Assembly: GCA_012026685.1 (NCBI GenBank) | Contig: VEOY01000007.1 | Span: 1-35,317, forward strand | Direction: 5' to 3' | DNA length: 35,317 nt | Source of the DNA: Nitrospirota bacterium | GTDB taxonomy: Bacteria > Nitrospirota > Thermodesulfovibrionia > Thermodesulfovibrionales > UBA6898 | Part shown: positions 25,044 to 33,866 of the stretch, in pieces | How positions within the stretch are numbered: the first letter of the stretch is position 1 | Layout of the letters: every line of letters begins with the position of its first letter | Program-made: the position numbers and the translations under genes | The notes under the pieces: model-generated | Databases searched by the model: none | Told to the model about the DNA's origin: nothing | Seen by the model: only the letters and a program-made list of their open reading frames with translations

Positions 25044-26635
25044 AAGACTACAGCGATTTCAACGAATACTTTGAGGAGTTCGATTTCGACAAGGAGAACG
25101 CTTTTGACGAAAAGGACGAGAATGCCGAAGATGAAATAACAGATGAGGAAGAGGGACGGAGAGACTATTCCCTTGAAGGCGAATATGACCCTATCAAGGT
25201 CTATCTCAAGGAGATGGGCGGCGTACCTCTCCTGACCAAGGAGAATGAGGTAGAACTCGCGGTCAGGATCGAGAAGGGCAAAGAGAGGCTTGCGCGGGTC
25301 ATCTTCACGATTCCCTTTGCTATCACCAAGCTCATTTCCCTGGGAAGGATGGTAGAGGCCGGAGAAGCGCCGCTTTGGGATATCATCCAGAACGGTGATG
25401 AGGAGATGGAGGAAGACCTTCCCTATGAAAAGAAGCGCTTTTACGATATTACGCTGAAGATCAAGGCGCTTTCGCAGAAGCGGAAATTACTTTTGGAAAA
25501 GCTGGCCGGCACGAAGAAGAAACCGGACCAGAAGTTCCTGAAAGTCCTTGCGGAAAACCGGGACAAGCTCCTGAATGAAGTGCACGAACTCAAATTGAAG
25601 GACGATGTTATTCATGCCTTTTCCGAGGAGCTGAAGAAGGCCGTGATACATCTTGATGAAGCCCATATACGGCTTCAGTTTGCGGCGAAGAAGGCAGAGT
25701 ATCTCGGCGTTGACCTGAAAGGTCGCCGGAAACCGTCGGTGCCGAAGAACGTCAGGAACAGGGCGGTTGCTGATGAGATCATGCGCATCCTCGGGGAATA
25801 TGAGGATCTGAAAAAAACGATCATGCAGACCGAGGAATTCATCGGCGCGAAGTACGACGAGATGCGGAAGGCACTCAGGGTCCTGATCGAAGAAGAGCGC
25901 AACATCGATGACGCAAAGGGGAAACTGACCGAGGCGAACCTGCGGCTGGTCATCAGCATCGCAAAACGGTACATCGGCAAGGGACTGGGATTTTCCGATC
26001 TCATTCAGGAAGGGAATATCGGCCTGATGAGAGCCGTTGAAAAATTCGAGTACCGACGCGGCTACAAGTTCAGCACCTATGCCACATGGTGGATCAGGCA
26101 GTCCATAACCCGCGCACTCGCTGATCAGTCGCGTACCATCAGGATACCGGTGCATATGGTCGAGTCCATCAACCGGATGACCAAGGTCGTCCGTGAACTG
26201 GTCCAGGAGAAAGGGCGGGAACCATTACCGGATGAGATCGCCGACAGGCTGAAGATCCCGGTTGACAAGGTCAGGGGCATGCTCAAGATCTCCAAAGAGC
26301 CGATCTCTCTTGAAACGCCGGTGGGCGAGGAGGACGACAGTCATTTGAGGGACTTCATCGAAGACAAAGCGACGCTTTCTCCTCTGGACATTGCCATCCA
26401 GGACGACATGAGGAAGAACATCGACCTGGCGCTCGCCTCGCTTTCACCAAAAGAACGTGACATCATCAAGAAACGTTTCGGTATCGGGGACGAGGTTCCT
26501 CATACGCTCGAGGATGTCGGCAATGAGTTCGAGGTAACCCGGGAGCGTATACGGCAGATCGAGGTGAAGGCGATCCGAAAGCTCCGGCACCCTTCGAGGA
26601 GCAGGTGGCTCCGGACGTTCATCGAGAGCAAATGA
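25040..26635 (+). CDS. rpoD: Primary RNA polymerase sigma factor (sigma-70, RpoD)
   Basis: A 531-residue housekeeping sigma factor. It begins with a very acidic stretch (residues 5-40), then region 1.2 ([25 protein letters not shown]) and a non-conserved insert (about 110-285). Region 2 has [36 protein letters not shown] and [18 protein letters not shown]. Region 3 follows, then region 4 with the -35-binding helix-turn-helix [20 protein letters not shown]. The start overlaps the dnaG stop by 4 bases, giving translational coupling. It is the last gene of the rpsU operon; promoters matching its usual TTGACA/TATAAT targets are found through the window. Confidence 0.97.
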   Translation: MKDYSDFNEYFEEFDFDKENAFDEKDENAEDEITDEEEGRRDYSLEGEYDPIKVYLKEMGGVPLLTKENEVELAVRIEKGKERLARVIFTIPFAITKLISLGRMVEAGEAPLWDIIQNGDEEMEEDLPYEKKRFYDITLKIKALSQKRKLLLEKLAGTKKKPDQKFLKVLAENRDKLLNEVHELKLKDDVIHAFSEELKKAVIHLDEAHIRLQFAAKKAEYLGVDLKGRRKPSVPKNVRNRAVADEIMRILGEYEDLKKTIMQTEEFIGAKYDEMRKALRVLIEEERNIDDAKGKLTEANLRLVISIAKRYIGKGLGFSDLIQEGNIGLMRAVEKFEYRRGYKFSTYATWWIRQSITRALADQSRTIRIPVHMVESINRMTKVVRELVQEKGREPLPDEIADRLKIPVDKVRGMLKISKEPISLETPVGEEDDSHLRDFIEDKATLSPLDIAIQDDMRKNIDLALASLSPKERDIIKKRFGIGDEVPHTLEDVGNEFEVTRERIRQIEVKAIRKLRHPSRSRWLRTFIESK

Positions 26636-26672
26636 CGGGGAGAACCCATTGCGCGACAGCCGGCTGTTCATC

Positions 26673-26701
26673 TTGACTAAATAAATGAACACGGTTATAG
26701 T
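26673..26701 (+). promoter_or_regulatory. Sigma-70 promoter for the tRNA and zinc-ribbon gene
   Basis: TTGACT (26673-26678) and TATAGT (26696-26701) are separated by exactly 17 bases, each one mismatch from consensus. Transcription would start near 26708, about 85 bases before the tRNA. Confidence 0.6.
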
Positions 26702-26767
26702 ACTTTTTCACTGGCGCAACATGCAGCAATGATGCCTGACAGCCCCACTGAACCAATGAGTCAGGGG

Positions 26768-26782
26768 CAGGCACCTTGCCTG
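26768..26782 (+). other. Small hairpin in the tRNA leader
   Basis: CAGGCA-CCT-TGCCTG forms a 6-bp stem followed by TTGTTCTC, just before the tRNA. It may be a weak terminator or a processing signal in the precursor. Confidence 0.3.
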
Positions 26783-26791
26783 TTGTTCTCA

Positions 26792-26867
26792 GGGCCCATA
26801 GCTCAGTTGGTAGAGCTACCGGCTCATAACCGGTTGGTCCCAGGTTCGAGTCCTGGTGGGCCCACCA
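26792..26867 (+). tRNA. tRNA with CAT anticodon (elongator Met, or Ile2 if lysidine-modified)
   Basis: A complete cloverleaf. The acceptor GGGCCCA pairs with TGGGCCC, with A as the discriminator and CCA encoded. The D-arm is AGCTCAGTTGGTAGAGCT, the anticodon stem ACCGG/CCGGT with loop CTCATAA, and the T-loop GTTCGAGTC. The 5' end pairs fully with the acceptor, unlike initiator tRNA, so this is not fMet. Anticodon CAT alone cannot separate elongator tRNA-Met from tRNA-Ile2. Confidence 0.93.
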
Positions 26868-26883
26868 TAGCTCTGGAGGATTG

Positions 26884-27606
26884 GTGCAGGATTTCCTGAA
26901 ACATCTTGTTCAACTGCAGCAGACTGACGCTGCTATCCTTGAAAAACGGCGGTTCATTGACAGGGTGCCGCTTCGCATCAACGAAGTGGACGAGCCGCTG
27001 AGAATCGCCAAGGCAGAGCTCGAAAAAATACGCCAGAAAGCAGCCGCCGCAGCGAAGAAAAAGAAGGACAAGGAGACGGCACTCGCGGAGACCCAGGAGA
27101 AGATCACCAAGATGAAGAACCGGGCCTCGGATCTCAAGACCAACAAGGAATACCAGGCGCATCTCAAGGAAATAGAGAACTCGGAAAAAGAGATCGTCAA
27201 CATCGAAGAGCAGATCCTGCAGGTCATGGATGAGATCGACAGTGCAGAAAAAGAGATGGCGGAGAGGGAAAAGGGCGTCAGGGCCGAGGAAGCGAAGATA
27301 CAGGAATTTAAGCGCGTCCTCGATACCGATGTGGCGAAGCTCGAACTGGAACTGGCAGCTCTCAAGGAGGGGAGGACGAAGATCGTTTCGGAACTTGAGC
27401 CGGATATCTACAATACCTACCTTGCGCTGCTGAAAAGGGGCAACGGCATGGCTGTCGTACGGGCGGAGAACGAAATATGTCACGGTTGCGATATGAACAT
27501 TCCACCCCAGCTGTTCGTCGAGATCCGGAAGAACACGGACCTGATCCAATGCCCTCAATGCTACAGGATCCTGTACTACGAAGAGGACACCGCAGGGAAT
27601 TCATAG
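26884..27606 (+). CDS. Coiled-coil C4 zinc-ribbon protein
   Basis: A 240-residue protein with a long coiled coil (about residues 5-175, with regular heptads and many Lys/Glu) and a C-terminal C4 zinc ribbon (CHGC near residue 199, CPQC near 223). This is the pattern of the widespread bacterial family once called DUF164, predicted to bind nucleic acid or act with the ribosome. I chose GTG 26884, since GGAGG ends four bases before it; TTG at 26881 sits against the ribosome binding site. It starts 16 bases after the tRNA, with which it probably shares a promoter, and is followed by rnpB. Confidence 0.88.
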   Translation: MQDFLKHLVQLQQTDAAILEKRRFIDRVPLRINEVDEPLRIAKAELEKIRQKAAAAAKKKKDKETALAETQEKITKMKNRASDLKTNKEYQAHLKEIENSEKEIVNIEEQILQVMDEIDSAEKEMAEREKGVRAEEAKIQEFKRVLDTDVAKLELELAALKEGRTKIVSELEPDIYNTYLALLKRGNGMAVVRAENEICHGCDMNIPPQLFVEIRKNTDLIQCPQCYRILYYEEDTAGNS

Positions 27607-27648
27607 CAGGATTTTTCCAAAAGACTTCCAAATTCTAAAGAAATTTTA

Positions 27649-27654
27649 TATAAT
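27649..27654 (+). promoter_or_regulatory. -10 element of the rnpB promoter
   Basis: A perfect TATAAT in an AT-rich stretch; the best -35 at 17 bases spacing is weak (TTCCAA, 27626-27631). Transcription would begin near 27661, about ten bases before the first RNase P helix. Confidence 0.5.
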
Positions 27655-27673
27655 CATTAAAACTTGTTATAGG

Positions 27674-28065
27674 CTGCCGGAGCAGTCCAGGTAGTCGCCC
27701 ATGGAACCGATGTTGCATGGGAGGAAAGTCCGAGCTCCACAGGGCAAGGCGCTCCGTAACGCGGAGTCCCGGAAACGGGAAGGAAAGTGCCACAGAAAGG
27801 GAAACCACCCCGTCACAGGGGAAAGGGTGAAAAGGTGAGGTAAGAGCTCACCAGTGCCCCGGGCGACCGGGCAGCTTGGTAAACCCCGCCTGGAGCAAGG
27901 CCAAATAGGTTCTGTGTTGAGGGGTGCCCCCTCGAATCCCGGCTGCGGCCGGGAGACAGAACGGGTTAGGCCGCACGATCCCGGCCGCAAGGCCGGGGCT
28001 GAGATGAATGACTACAATTCCGATCTTCGGAATTACAGAACTCGGCTTACGGACTGCTTCGGCAG
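27674..28065 (+). ncRNA. rnpB: RNase P RNA (bacterial type A)
   Basis: This is the catalytic RNA that removes 5' leaders from tRNA precursors. Conserved region I is GAGGAAAGTCCGAGC (27721-27735) and conserved region V is ACAGAACTCGGCTTAC (28035-28050). The usual CCGGGC/CCCGGC P4 pair is changed to CGAGC/CTCGG on both sides, a compensated change that supports a working fold. The P1 helix pairs 27674-27688 with 28051-28065 over 15 bases with one wobble, and so sets both ends. The internal GAGCAAGGCCAAATAGG and the L15-region GGGTTAGGCCG are also typical. T-rich sequence (ATATTTTCTT) follows P1. Confidence 0.95.
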
Positions 28066-28092
28066 ATATTTTCTTGAAGCTAAAGGAGAGCC

Positions 28093-29001
28093 ATGGAAGA
28101 TCACAAACTCAAAGTGTTCTGCACGGTAGCTGAGACAAAAAGCTTCTCAAAGACGTCCGAGATCATCCATCTCACCCAGCCTGCCGTGAGCCTTCAGATT
28201 CAGGCGCTTGAGGAGATCTATGAGACAAAGCTTTTTGACCGTTCCAGCAGCACCGTGACCCTGACCCCTGCGGGTGAAGTGCTCTATAAATACGCGAAAG
28301 AGATACTGAGCCTGTATGCGAATGCGGAGAAGGTGATCGGCGAACTGACCGGACTGGTCAAAGGCAGCATCAGCATCGGCGCGAGTTCTACCATCGGCAA
28401 CCATGTGCTTCCTGTTGTGATTACCGATTTCAAGAAGACGCATCCGAAGATCAAGGTCCATCTGCTTGTCGGCAATACGAAGCGTGTGGTTGAGCTCCTG
28501 AACTCCGGCAACATAGACCTCGGACTGGTCGAAGGCGAGGTCACGAGGCAGAAGATGATCGTGGAAAAGCTCCTCTCCGACGAACTGGTTCTTATTGTCC
28601 CTGCCTATCATCCCTGGGCCAAGAAGAAGGAGGTATCGATCAGCGAACTTACGAAGGAGCCGTTCATCTTCCGCGAAGGCGGTTCCGGTACGCGTCAGAT
28701 GATCGAGAAGTTCCTCGCCATGCACGGCATCGCGCCGCAGGAGATGAAGATATCCATGGTGCTCGGCAGCACGGTGGCTATCAAGGAGGCCGTTGAGAAC
28801 GGACTTGGGATCTCCATTGTCTCGCGCTGGGCGGCAAGGAAGGAAAGCAAGTACGGGACGATCGCGCTTCTCAAGATAAAAGAGCAGAAGATGATCCGGG
28901 AATTCTCGCTCATCACGAACAAAGGTGCGGTATCATCACATGCCGTGGACGAATTCCTCACCTATCTGAAGTCCTATCCGTTCACAAAACTGCTTTCGTA
29001 G
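28093..29001 (+). CDS. LysR-family transcriptional regulator
   Basis: A 302-residue LysR regulator starting at ATG 28093 with AGGAGAG upstream. The N-terminal winged helix-turn-helix is clear (LKVFCTVAETKSFSKTSEIIHLTQPAVSLQIQ). A linker helix and a two-lobed effector-binding domain follow (GSISIGASSTIGNHVLP; DLGLVEGEV; FIFREGGSGTRQMIEKFL). The SGTR motif and overall sequence resemble the CysB/CbbR branch, where small anions or metabolites are sensed. It starts 27 bases after rnpB and may be partly read through from it. The target is unclear: no divergent gene is next to it, unlike most LysR genes. Confidence 0.92.
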   Translation: MEDHKLKVFCTVAETKSFSKTSEIIHLTQPAVSLQIQALEEIYETKLFDRSSSTVTLTPAGEVLYKYAKEILSLYANAEKVIGELTGLVKGSISIGASSTIGNHVLPVVITDFKKTHPKIKVHLLVGNTKRVVELLNSGNIDLGLVEGEVTRQKMIVEKLLSDELVLIVPAYHPWAKKKEVSISELTKEPFIFREGGSGTRQMIEKFLAMHGIAPQEMKISMVLGSTVAIKEAVENGLGISIVSRWAARKESKYGTIALLKIKEQKMIREFSLITNKGAVSSHAVDEFLTYLKSYPFTKLLS

Positions 29002-29056
29002 CCTTCCCGTCCGGCGAAGGGTATCCGGTCTCATTCAATCTCAAGCCCGGCGTGCC

Positions 29057-30661
29057 TCAGCGCCTGCGCGCGAACATCCTGAAGTCGATATCACGGAAGA
29101 TCGGGCTCTTTCGTTCAAGCGATGACAGATGGTCCTCCCGAATATCAGAATCGGCAATGTGCCTGATGAGGTCGAAGAAGTTGCCCATATGCTCCCTGAA
29201 CGTTGCCTCCGCGAATTCCGCGGCATTGCCCGTATGCATCATGAACGGCCAATCGCTTGACTGGGCTATCAGGAGTTCCCTCAAAGCCTGGTCGAGCGCA
29301 CGTTTCAGCAGACCGGTGGCTCCCGTATGCATGCTGCTCAGCCGTGACATGATCCCGGCAGCTTTCTTCAAGTGCCGGCATATCCAGCTGTTCGAAGGAT
29401 CGAGCCAGACCAGGCTGTAGCCATGCCTTCCCCAGCTCGAAGCAGAAGGCTGGACGGTTTCACATACTGCAGTATCCTTGGCGCGTGCCGACGGCGTTGC
29501 GAACCGGCATATGCCCGTTCGTGCCTTGCGGCTGCCCAGTACAGCCCTCAGCCATTCCGGCCCTTCATACCACCAGTGACCGAAGAGCTCCGTGTCATAT
29601 GCAGCGGTGATCACGGGCCGTCTTCCCAGTGCGTTCCTGAGGGCAAGGACCTGCCGCTCCCGCGCCTGCAGGAAGTGCCTGGCATGGTGCCGCGCTCTCC
29701 GCAGGCCCTGTGCGGGGATATAGAGTTGCTTGTTTTCGGTTTTACCGGTCACGCGGTAATATTTCATGCCTGTGAAGGTCCTGACTCCGCCGGGGAGATA
29801 GGGCCTGACATATTCATAATCAAGGTCAAAACCTATGTCACGGTAAAAGTCCCGGTAGTCCGCATGGCCCGGATATCCTTCCGCCGAACTCCATACCTGG
29901 GCAGCAGATTCCGTGTCCCGCGCGTAGACGACCACGCCGGCAGGGGTCCTGACAGGGCGGTAGATACTGTTCCGCGGCTTCGGAACAGCGTTGAGCACGC
30001 CATGGCTTTCAAGAAATGTATAGCCGGCGCCTGCCTCAGCAATGAAAGAATCCAATCCGGGAGCATAACCGCATTCCGGAAGCCATAGACCTGCCGGAGG
30101 CTTCCCGAAATGCCGGAGAAACGTGCTGCAGCCAAGACCCAGCTGTGCACGGATGGTTTCGGGTTCCGACATATGCAGGGGGAGGAAGGCATGCGTCGCA
30201 GCACTGGTGATGAGCTCGACCCTCCCGGAGCGTTCAAGGGCCCGGAACGACGTTAAAAGGTTCCTTTTGCAGCCGCGGAAATAACGTTCTGCATTGAGGA
30301 ATTGCCGTTGGTACATCCGGGCAAGGAGCGCTTGCTGCGGTTCATTTCTTGTTCTGAACAATTCTTTTTCCGCGAGGTCCAGGCGGCGTTCGATGTACCG
30401 CTGGAAGCGATCCATGAGCAGAGGGTCGCCCAGCATTTCCAGAAGGGACGGCGTAAGGGAAAACGTGAGCCTGAAGTCTGCACCGTCAGCAAGGAGATCT
30501 TCAAGCACCCTGATGAGGGGAATGTAGGATTCCAGCATCGCCTCATGCAGCCATGCCTCTTCAAGGTGGTCTTCGTGTCCGGGATATCTTACGTACGGAA
30601 GGTGGGCATGGAGGACGAGGATAATATCTCCCTGTGTCGGTGAGGTCGAGCTTCTTTTCAC
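29057..30661 (-). CDS. GH57-family 1,4-alpha-glucan branching enzyme
   Basis: A 534-residue protein of the GH57 branching-enzyme branch (with a C-terminal DUF1957 region), which adds alpha-1,6 branches to glucan such as glycogen. It starts with the family block LVLHAHLPYVRYPG. The predicted nucleophile is Glu196 in WLPECGYAPG and the acid/base Asp356 in AAYDTELFGHWW; the Thermus and Thermococcus enzymes have the same pair. The C-terminal helical domain includes SSDWPFMMHTGNAAEFAE. I chose GTG 30661: no Shine-Dalgarno exists, but a TATCAT hexamer ends seven bases upstream, suggesting a leaderless mRNA. The open frame to 30697 is extra. No other glycogen gene is near. Confidence 0.92.
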   Translation of the reverse strand: MKRSSTSPTQGDIILVLHAHLPYVRYPGHEDHLEEAWLHEAMLESYIPLIRVLEDLLADGADFRLTFSLTPSLLEMLGDPLLMDRFQRYIERRLDLAEKELFRTRNEPQQALLARMYQRQFLNAERYFRGCKRNLLTSFRALERSGRVELITSAATHAFLPLHMSEPETIRAQLGLGCSTFLRHFGKPPAGLWLPECGYAPGLDSFIAEAGAGYTFLESHGVLNAVPKPRNSIYRPVRTPAGVVVYARDTESAAQVWSSAEGYPGHADYRDFYRDIGFDLDYEYVRPYLPGGVRTFTGMKYYRVTGKTENKQLYIPAQGLRRARHHARHFLQARERQVLALRNALGRRPVITAAYDTELFGHWWYEGPEWLRAVLGSRKARTGICRFATPSARAKDTAVCETVQPSASSWGRHGYSLVWLDPSNSWICRHLKKAAGIMSRLSSMHTGATGLLKRALDQALRELLIAQSSDWPFMMHTGNAAEFAEATFREHMGNFFDLIRHIADSDIREDHLSSLERKSPIFRDIDFRMFARRR

Positions 30662-30668
30662 AGTATGA

Positions 30669-30674
30669 ATGATA
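30669..30674 (-). promoter_or_regulatory. -10-like element directly before the GH57 gene
   Basis: TATCAT on the minus strand ends at 30669. The predicted transcript start at 30662 is one base before the GTG, and there is no ribosome binding site. Confidence 0.35.
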
Positions 30675-30755
30675 CAAGATACCCGCGGCATGGGCAAGCT
30701 TGCTATTCCATGGTTAAAATGTAATCATACCGAAGCTTACGATCATGGAGAAGCC

Positions 30756-31607
30756 ATGCAGATATTTCTTGATGACAGACTGGTCCCGGAACAGGATGCT
30801 GTGGTCTCGGTATTCGATCACGGATTCCTGTACGGCGACGGCATTTATGAGACCATGCGGGCTTACAACGGCAGGGTCTTCATGCTCGGACAGCATATCG
30901 AGAGGCTCGGGCGCTCTGCCGCGCTTATCAGGATGCATATCCCTGAACCGCAGACGATCAGGGACGCGGTATATGCTGCCGTGGAAGCGAACGGCCTGAA
31001 GAGCGCGTATATCCGCGTTACCATATCACGGGGCAAAGGAGCGATCGGCCTGGACCCTTCACTCTGTCCTCGTCCGACCTTCATAGTGATCGCCGAGGAG
31101 TTCAGGGGCTACCCCGACACTTTTTATGAACATGGAGTATCCCTGATCATTGCCGCGACGCGCCGGAACCTTATTGAGGCGCTCAACCCGAAGATCAAGT
31201 CCCTGAACTTCCTGAACAACATTCTTGCAAAGATGGAAGCGAAAGAGCGGGGTGCCTACGAAGCGATCATGCTGAATGCGCAGGGGTACATCGCCGAGGG
31301 GACCGTATGCAACATTTTCTTCGTGAAAGAAGGCGTTCTCCGCACCCCGGCAGTTGAGGTCGGCGTGCTCGAGGGCATCACGCGGGAACTGGTCGTTACC
31401 CTTGCGAAAAAAGAGGGTATAACGGTGAACGAAGGCAGATATCTGCCGGAAGATATTTTCAGTGCTTCCGAGGTGTTTTTCACAAATACGACGAGTGAGA
31501 TCATGCCGGTATCGCAGATCGAAGATGTGAACTATCCGGTGGGAGAAATGACCCGGAAGCTGCATGCCCTGTATAAAGAGTACGTCAGGGGATCTCTGGA
31601 GCCATAG
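30756..31607 (+). CDS. ilvE: Class IV PLP aminotransferase, probable branched-chain amino acid aminotransferase
   Basis: A 283-residue fold-type IV aminotransferase. The start at 30756 (MQIFLDDRLVPEQDAVVSVFDHGFLYGDG) has GGAG six bases upstream. The PLP Lys lies in KIKSLNFLNNILA, with the family Glu in GYIAEGTVCNIF and the phosphate-binding segment TNTTSEIMPVSQIE. The DHGFLYGDGIYETMR block is shared by IlvE, D-amino acid aminotransferase and aminodeoxychorismate lyase (PabC). The IlvE role is preferred because the Asn pair after the PLP Lys and the length are typical of bacterial IlvE, but Dat or PabC cannot be excluded. It is divergent from the GH57 gene. Confidence 0.85.
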   Translation: MQIFLDDRLVPEQDAVVSVFDHGFLYGDGIYETMRAYNGRVFMLGQHIERLGRSAALIRMHIPEPQTIRDAVYAAVEANGLKSAYIRVTISRGKGAIGLDPSLCPRPTFIVIAEEFRGYPDTFYEHGVSLIIAATRRNLIEALNPKIKSLNFLNNILAKMEAKERGAYEAIMLNAQGYIAEGTVCNIFFVKEGVLRTPAVEVGVLEGITRELVVTLAKKEGITVNEGRYLPEDIFSASEVFFTNTTSEIMPVSQIEDVNYPVGEMTRKLHALYKEYVRGSLEP

Positions 31608-31664
31608 CTGCAGACGGTGAGACCGTGGTGTCAGACGGCAGGATCAGGAGGGCGACGCCGATGT

Positions 31665-32729
31665 TCATTCCGGTATGGTCCTGTAGAGATATACGGCAAA
31701 TGAACCGAAGACGAACGGCACGGACCACGCTGCAATGAACGGCGGTACTATCCCCGCATAGCCGACCGAAAGGGAAAAGGTATAGCCGAACCAGTACAGA
31801 AGGCTTATCAGCAGGCCCATACCGGCGGTTAACAGACCGCTGTTCATGGTCGATCTGGCCGAAAGGGAAATGCCGAGAAACATCATAAATACGTTGATCA
31901 GCGGAAAAGAGACTTTTGCATTGAGGTCAACAATGAGCTTGATATTGTTGAAGCCCGCGGCCTTGAGCCTCTGTACATACCGGTAGAGCTCGGCGAGGCC
32001 CATCTCCTCGGAGGTTTTCATTTCCCGTGAGAATATATCGGGAGATTCGAGGTCCCGGTACTCCATACGCGGCAGCATGTCGCTCTTCCCGGTTTCAGTC
32101 GTCAGCACGGTCACCTGTTCGAGCATCCACCGCCCTTCATCCCAGACGGCCTTCTTCGCGGCGATCGTCTGTTTAAGAAAGGTCTCTCCCTGCACAAATA
32201 TGCTGATGCCGCGTGCCACTTTCCTCTCGGGGATATAGAGTTCTATGCGGACCGGATTTCCTTTCATGTCCTTGATCCAGAGGGCACCTGCGGAAAAGAT
32301 CGTTTTCTTGGCGCCTCCCGTAAGCTTTGTCCTGAGCTCTGTGGCGCGCGAGGCGAAATCCGGTGCGACGGCTTCGCTGATGAAAAATGCAGCGAGGCTG
32401 ATAAGGACGCCGCATATGACAAACGGCCAATAGAGATCGCGCAGTCTTCCCCCCGCCGCCTTGATCGCGATGATCTCCTTTCTCCGCATTGCCTGGCTGA
32501 ACGTGAAGAGGCTGCATATCAGCACCGACATGGGCAGGAGGTAAAGGAAGAATTTGGGAAAGGCGAGGACGGCGTACAGAATGAGGGCTCCGATCGAAGG
32601 CTTGCTCGGCAGGAATTCATCGATATTCCCTATCAGGTCGATAAGACTTGCGATGAGGGACAGTCCGCAGGCTATCAGGAGAAGGATCTTGAAGAAATCC
32701 GAAAGATATAAGCGGTGAACGATCTTCAC
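31665..32729 (-). CDS. lptG: LPS export permease LptG
   Basis: A 354-residue inner-membrane subunit of the LptB2FG transporter, which extracts LPS from the inner membrane for transport to the outer membrane. There are three N-terminal membrane helices (about 10-30, 45-75 and 90-115), a periplasmic beta-jellyroll (about 120-250) and three C-terminal helices. The GTG start at 32729 overlaps the lptF stop (GTGA), so the two are translationally coupled; the longer frame to 32792 is inside lptF. The order in the operon and sequence type (SLIDLIGNIDEF, RKEIIAIKAAGG) identify it as LptG rather than LptF. The cytoplasmic ATPase gene lptB is not in the window. Confidence 0.92.
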   Translation of the reverse strand: MKIVHRLYLSDFFKILLLIACGLSLIASLIDLIGNIDEFLPSKPSIGALILYAVLAFPKFFLYLLPMSVLICSLFTFSQAMRRKEIIAIKAAGGRLRDLYWPFVICGVLISLAAFFISEAVAPDFASRATELRTKLTGGAKKTIFSAGALWIKDMKGNPVRIELYIPERKVARGISIFVQGETFLKQTIAAKKAVWDEGRWMLEQVTVLTTETGKSDMLPRMEYRDLESPDIFSREMKTSEEMGLAELYRYVQRLKAAGFNNIKLIVDLNAKVSFPLINVFMMFLGISLSARSTMNSGLLTAGMGLLISLLYWFGYTFSLSVGYAGIVPPFIAAWSVPFVFGSFAVYLYRTIPE

Positions 32730-33802
32730 TGGAGGCTGGCCTTTCTGAACAGGAAGGATGAGAAGATGCTGAGCAGCCCCGTTGCCATCCATGCGCCTAA
32801 ATAGTGGGGGAGTTTGCCTGCGATAACCAGGTTCTCGCCATACATGAGCAGCACATAATATGCGGTGAAGACAAAAAGGCCGAGCGCGAGACCGCCGAGT
32901 TTCCCCGACTTTCCTGCGATAAGCGAGAGAGGAGGGCCAAGAAGAGCAAGGAGCAGACAGACAGCGGGGAGTGAGAACCTGCGGTGCAGTTCAAGGTAAA
33001 GGCCTGCTTTAACCTTGAGCGAGTCTGCCTCTTTCCCCTTTTTGAGAAGTTCGGAAGGCGTATATTCCATCTTTCTCGGCGTCGAAGAATCCGATGCGTC
33101 AAGACTGAGCACCATATTGTACCTGTCGAAGAAGAGCTCGGTCGTTGCTTTTCCTCCCATGATATTGATGTAGCCGTTTGAAAGGACGAGCATGATGCTC
33201 GTCCCGTCCTGGGGAACGAATGTTCCCTGTTTTGCCATGAGTACCCTCGCCTGGTCCTTCTGGCGGTTGTCATAGATGAAGATATCTTCGAGCGTTCCCG
33301 GGGACTTCTTGCCCTTCACGATGATCACGATATCCCTGAACGAAGAGTTGAACGTCCCCTCCTCAAGGGCCAATGCTGAACGGGTGGTGATAATGGTTGT
33401 AATCGTGTCTCGAACCTTGCTGCTGCTCTTGGGCCCTATATAAAAACTTACGGCGATGCTGAAGAGGAAGCAGAATGCGCCAAGGATGAAGACCGGGTAC
33501 GAGATCTTCGGAAAGTCCATGCCCGAAGCGCGCAGGACAATGATCTCGCTGTCATGGTTCATCCTTCCGTATACGAGCAATGTCGACAGGAGCATCCCCA
33601 TCGGGATGGTGAGCATGAGGAGCTGAGGCTGAAGGTAGAGGATGATCTTTGCCATGTCGAGCACTGTGGCCCCGACTCCCGACAGGACCCTGCTGAGCCG
33701 GACCAGCTTTTCCATCATCATGATCGAGTTCAGAAAGACGATGGTGATCAGGAATGTCGCTGCAAGCTCCTTCAAGGTGGTCTTATGGATGATCTTCAGC
33801 AT
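32726..33802 (-). CDS. lptF: LPS export permease LptF
   Basis: A 358-residue partner of LptG with the same plan: three membrane helices (LAATFLITIVFLNSIMMM; then LYLQPQLLMLTIPMGMLLSTLLVYG; then VFILGAFCFLFSIAVSF), a periplasmic domain (about 130-270) and three more helices. The coupling-helix region HDSEIIVLRASGM contacts LptB. The ATG at 33802 (MLKIIHKTTLKE) is preferred; ATG 33811 adds three residues. Neither has a Shine-Dalgarno, but an extended -10 (TGCTACAAT, 33818-33810) ends just upstream, suggesting a leaderless transcript. The open frame upstream to 33973 enters the TPR gene and is not used. Confidence 0.92.
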   Translation of the reverse strand: MLKIIHKTTLKELAATFLITIVFLNSIMMMEKLVRLSRVLSGVGATVLDMAKIILYLQPQLLMLTIPMGMLLSTLLVYGRMNHDSEIIVLRASGMDFPKISYPVFILGAFCFLFSIAVSFYIGPKSSSKVRDTITTIITTRSALALEEGTFNSSFRDIVIIVKGKKSPGTLEDIFIYDNRQKDQARVLMAKQGTFVPQDGTSIMLVLSNGYINIMGGKATTELFFDRYNMVLSLDASDSSTPRKMEYTPSELLKKGKEADSLKVKAGLYLELHRRFSLPAVCLLLALLGPPLSLIAGKSGKLGGLALGLFVFTAYYVLLMYGENLVIAGKLPHYLGAWMATGLLSIFSSFLFRKASLQ

Positions 33803-33809
33803 TGTGGAC

Positions 33810-33818
33810 ATTGTAGCA
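33810..33818 (-). promoter_or_regulatory. Extended -10 promoter of lptFG
   Basis: TGCTACAAT on the minus strand ends at 33810, so the predicted start is 33803, one base before the lptF ATG at 33802. No clear -35 is present. Confidence 0.45.
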
Positions 33819-33866
33819 CAAGTCCGTTTCCTGCCATGAGTACGGGGCAGGAGGGCAGTTGATCTG

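Noticed and set aside
26824-27558. 244-residue minus-strand frame over the tRNA and zinc-ribbon gene, ending with MVGPPGLEPGTNRL
   Set aside because: The ending is the familiar artefact of translating a tRNA gene in reverse, and the rest is antisense to a coiled-coil gene.
27854-28129. Open frame within the RNase P RNA
   Set aside because: It falls on a highly structured, clearly conserved RNA, so it is not coding.
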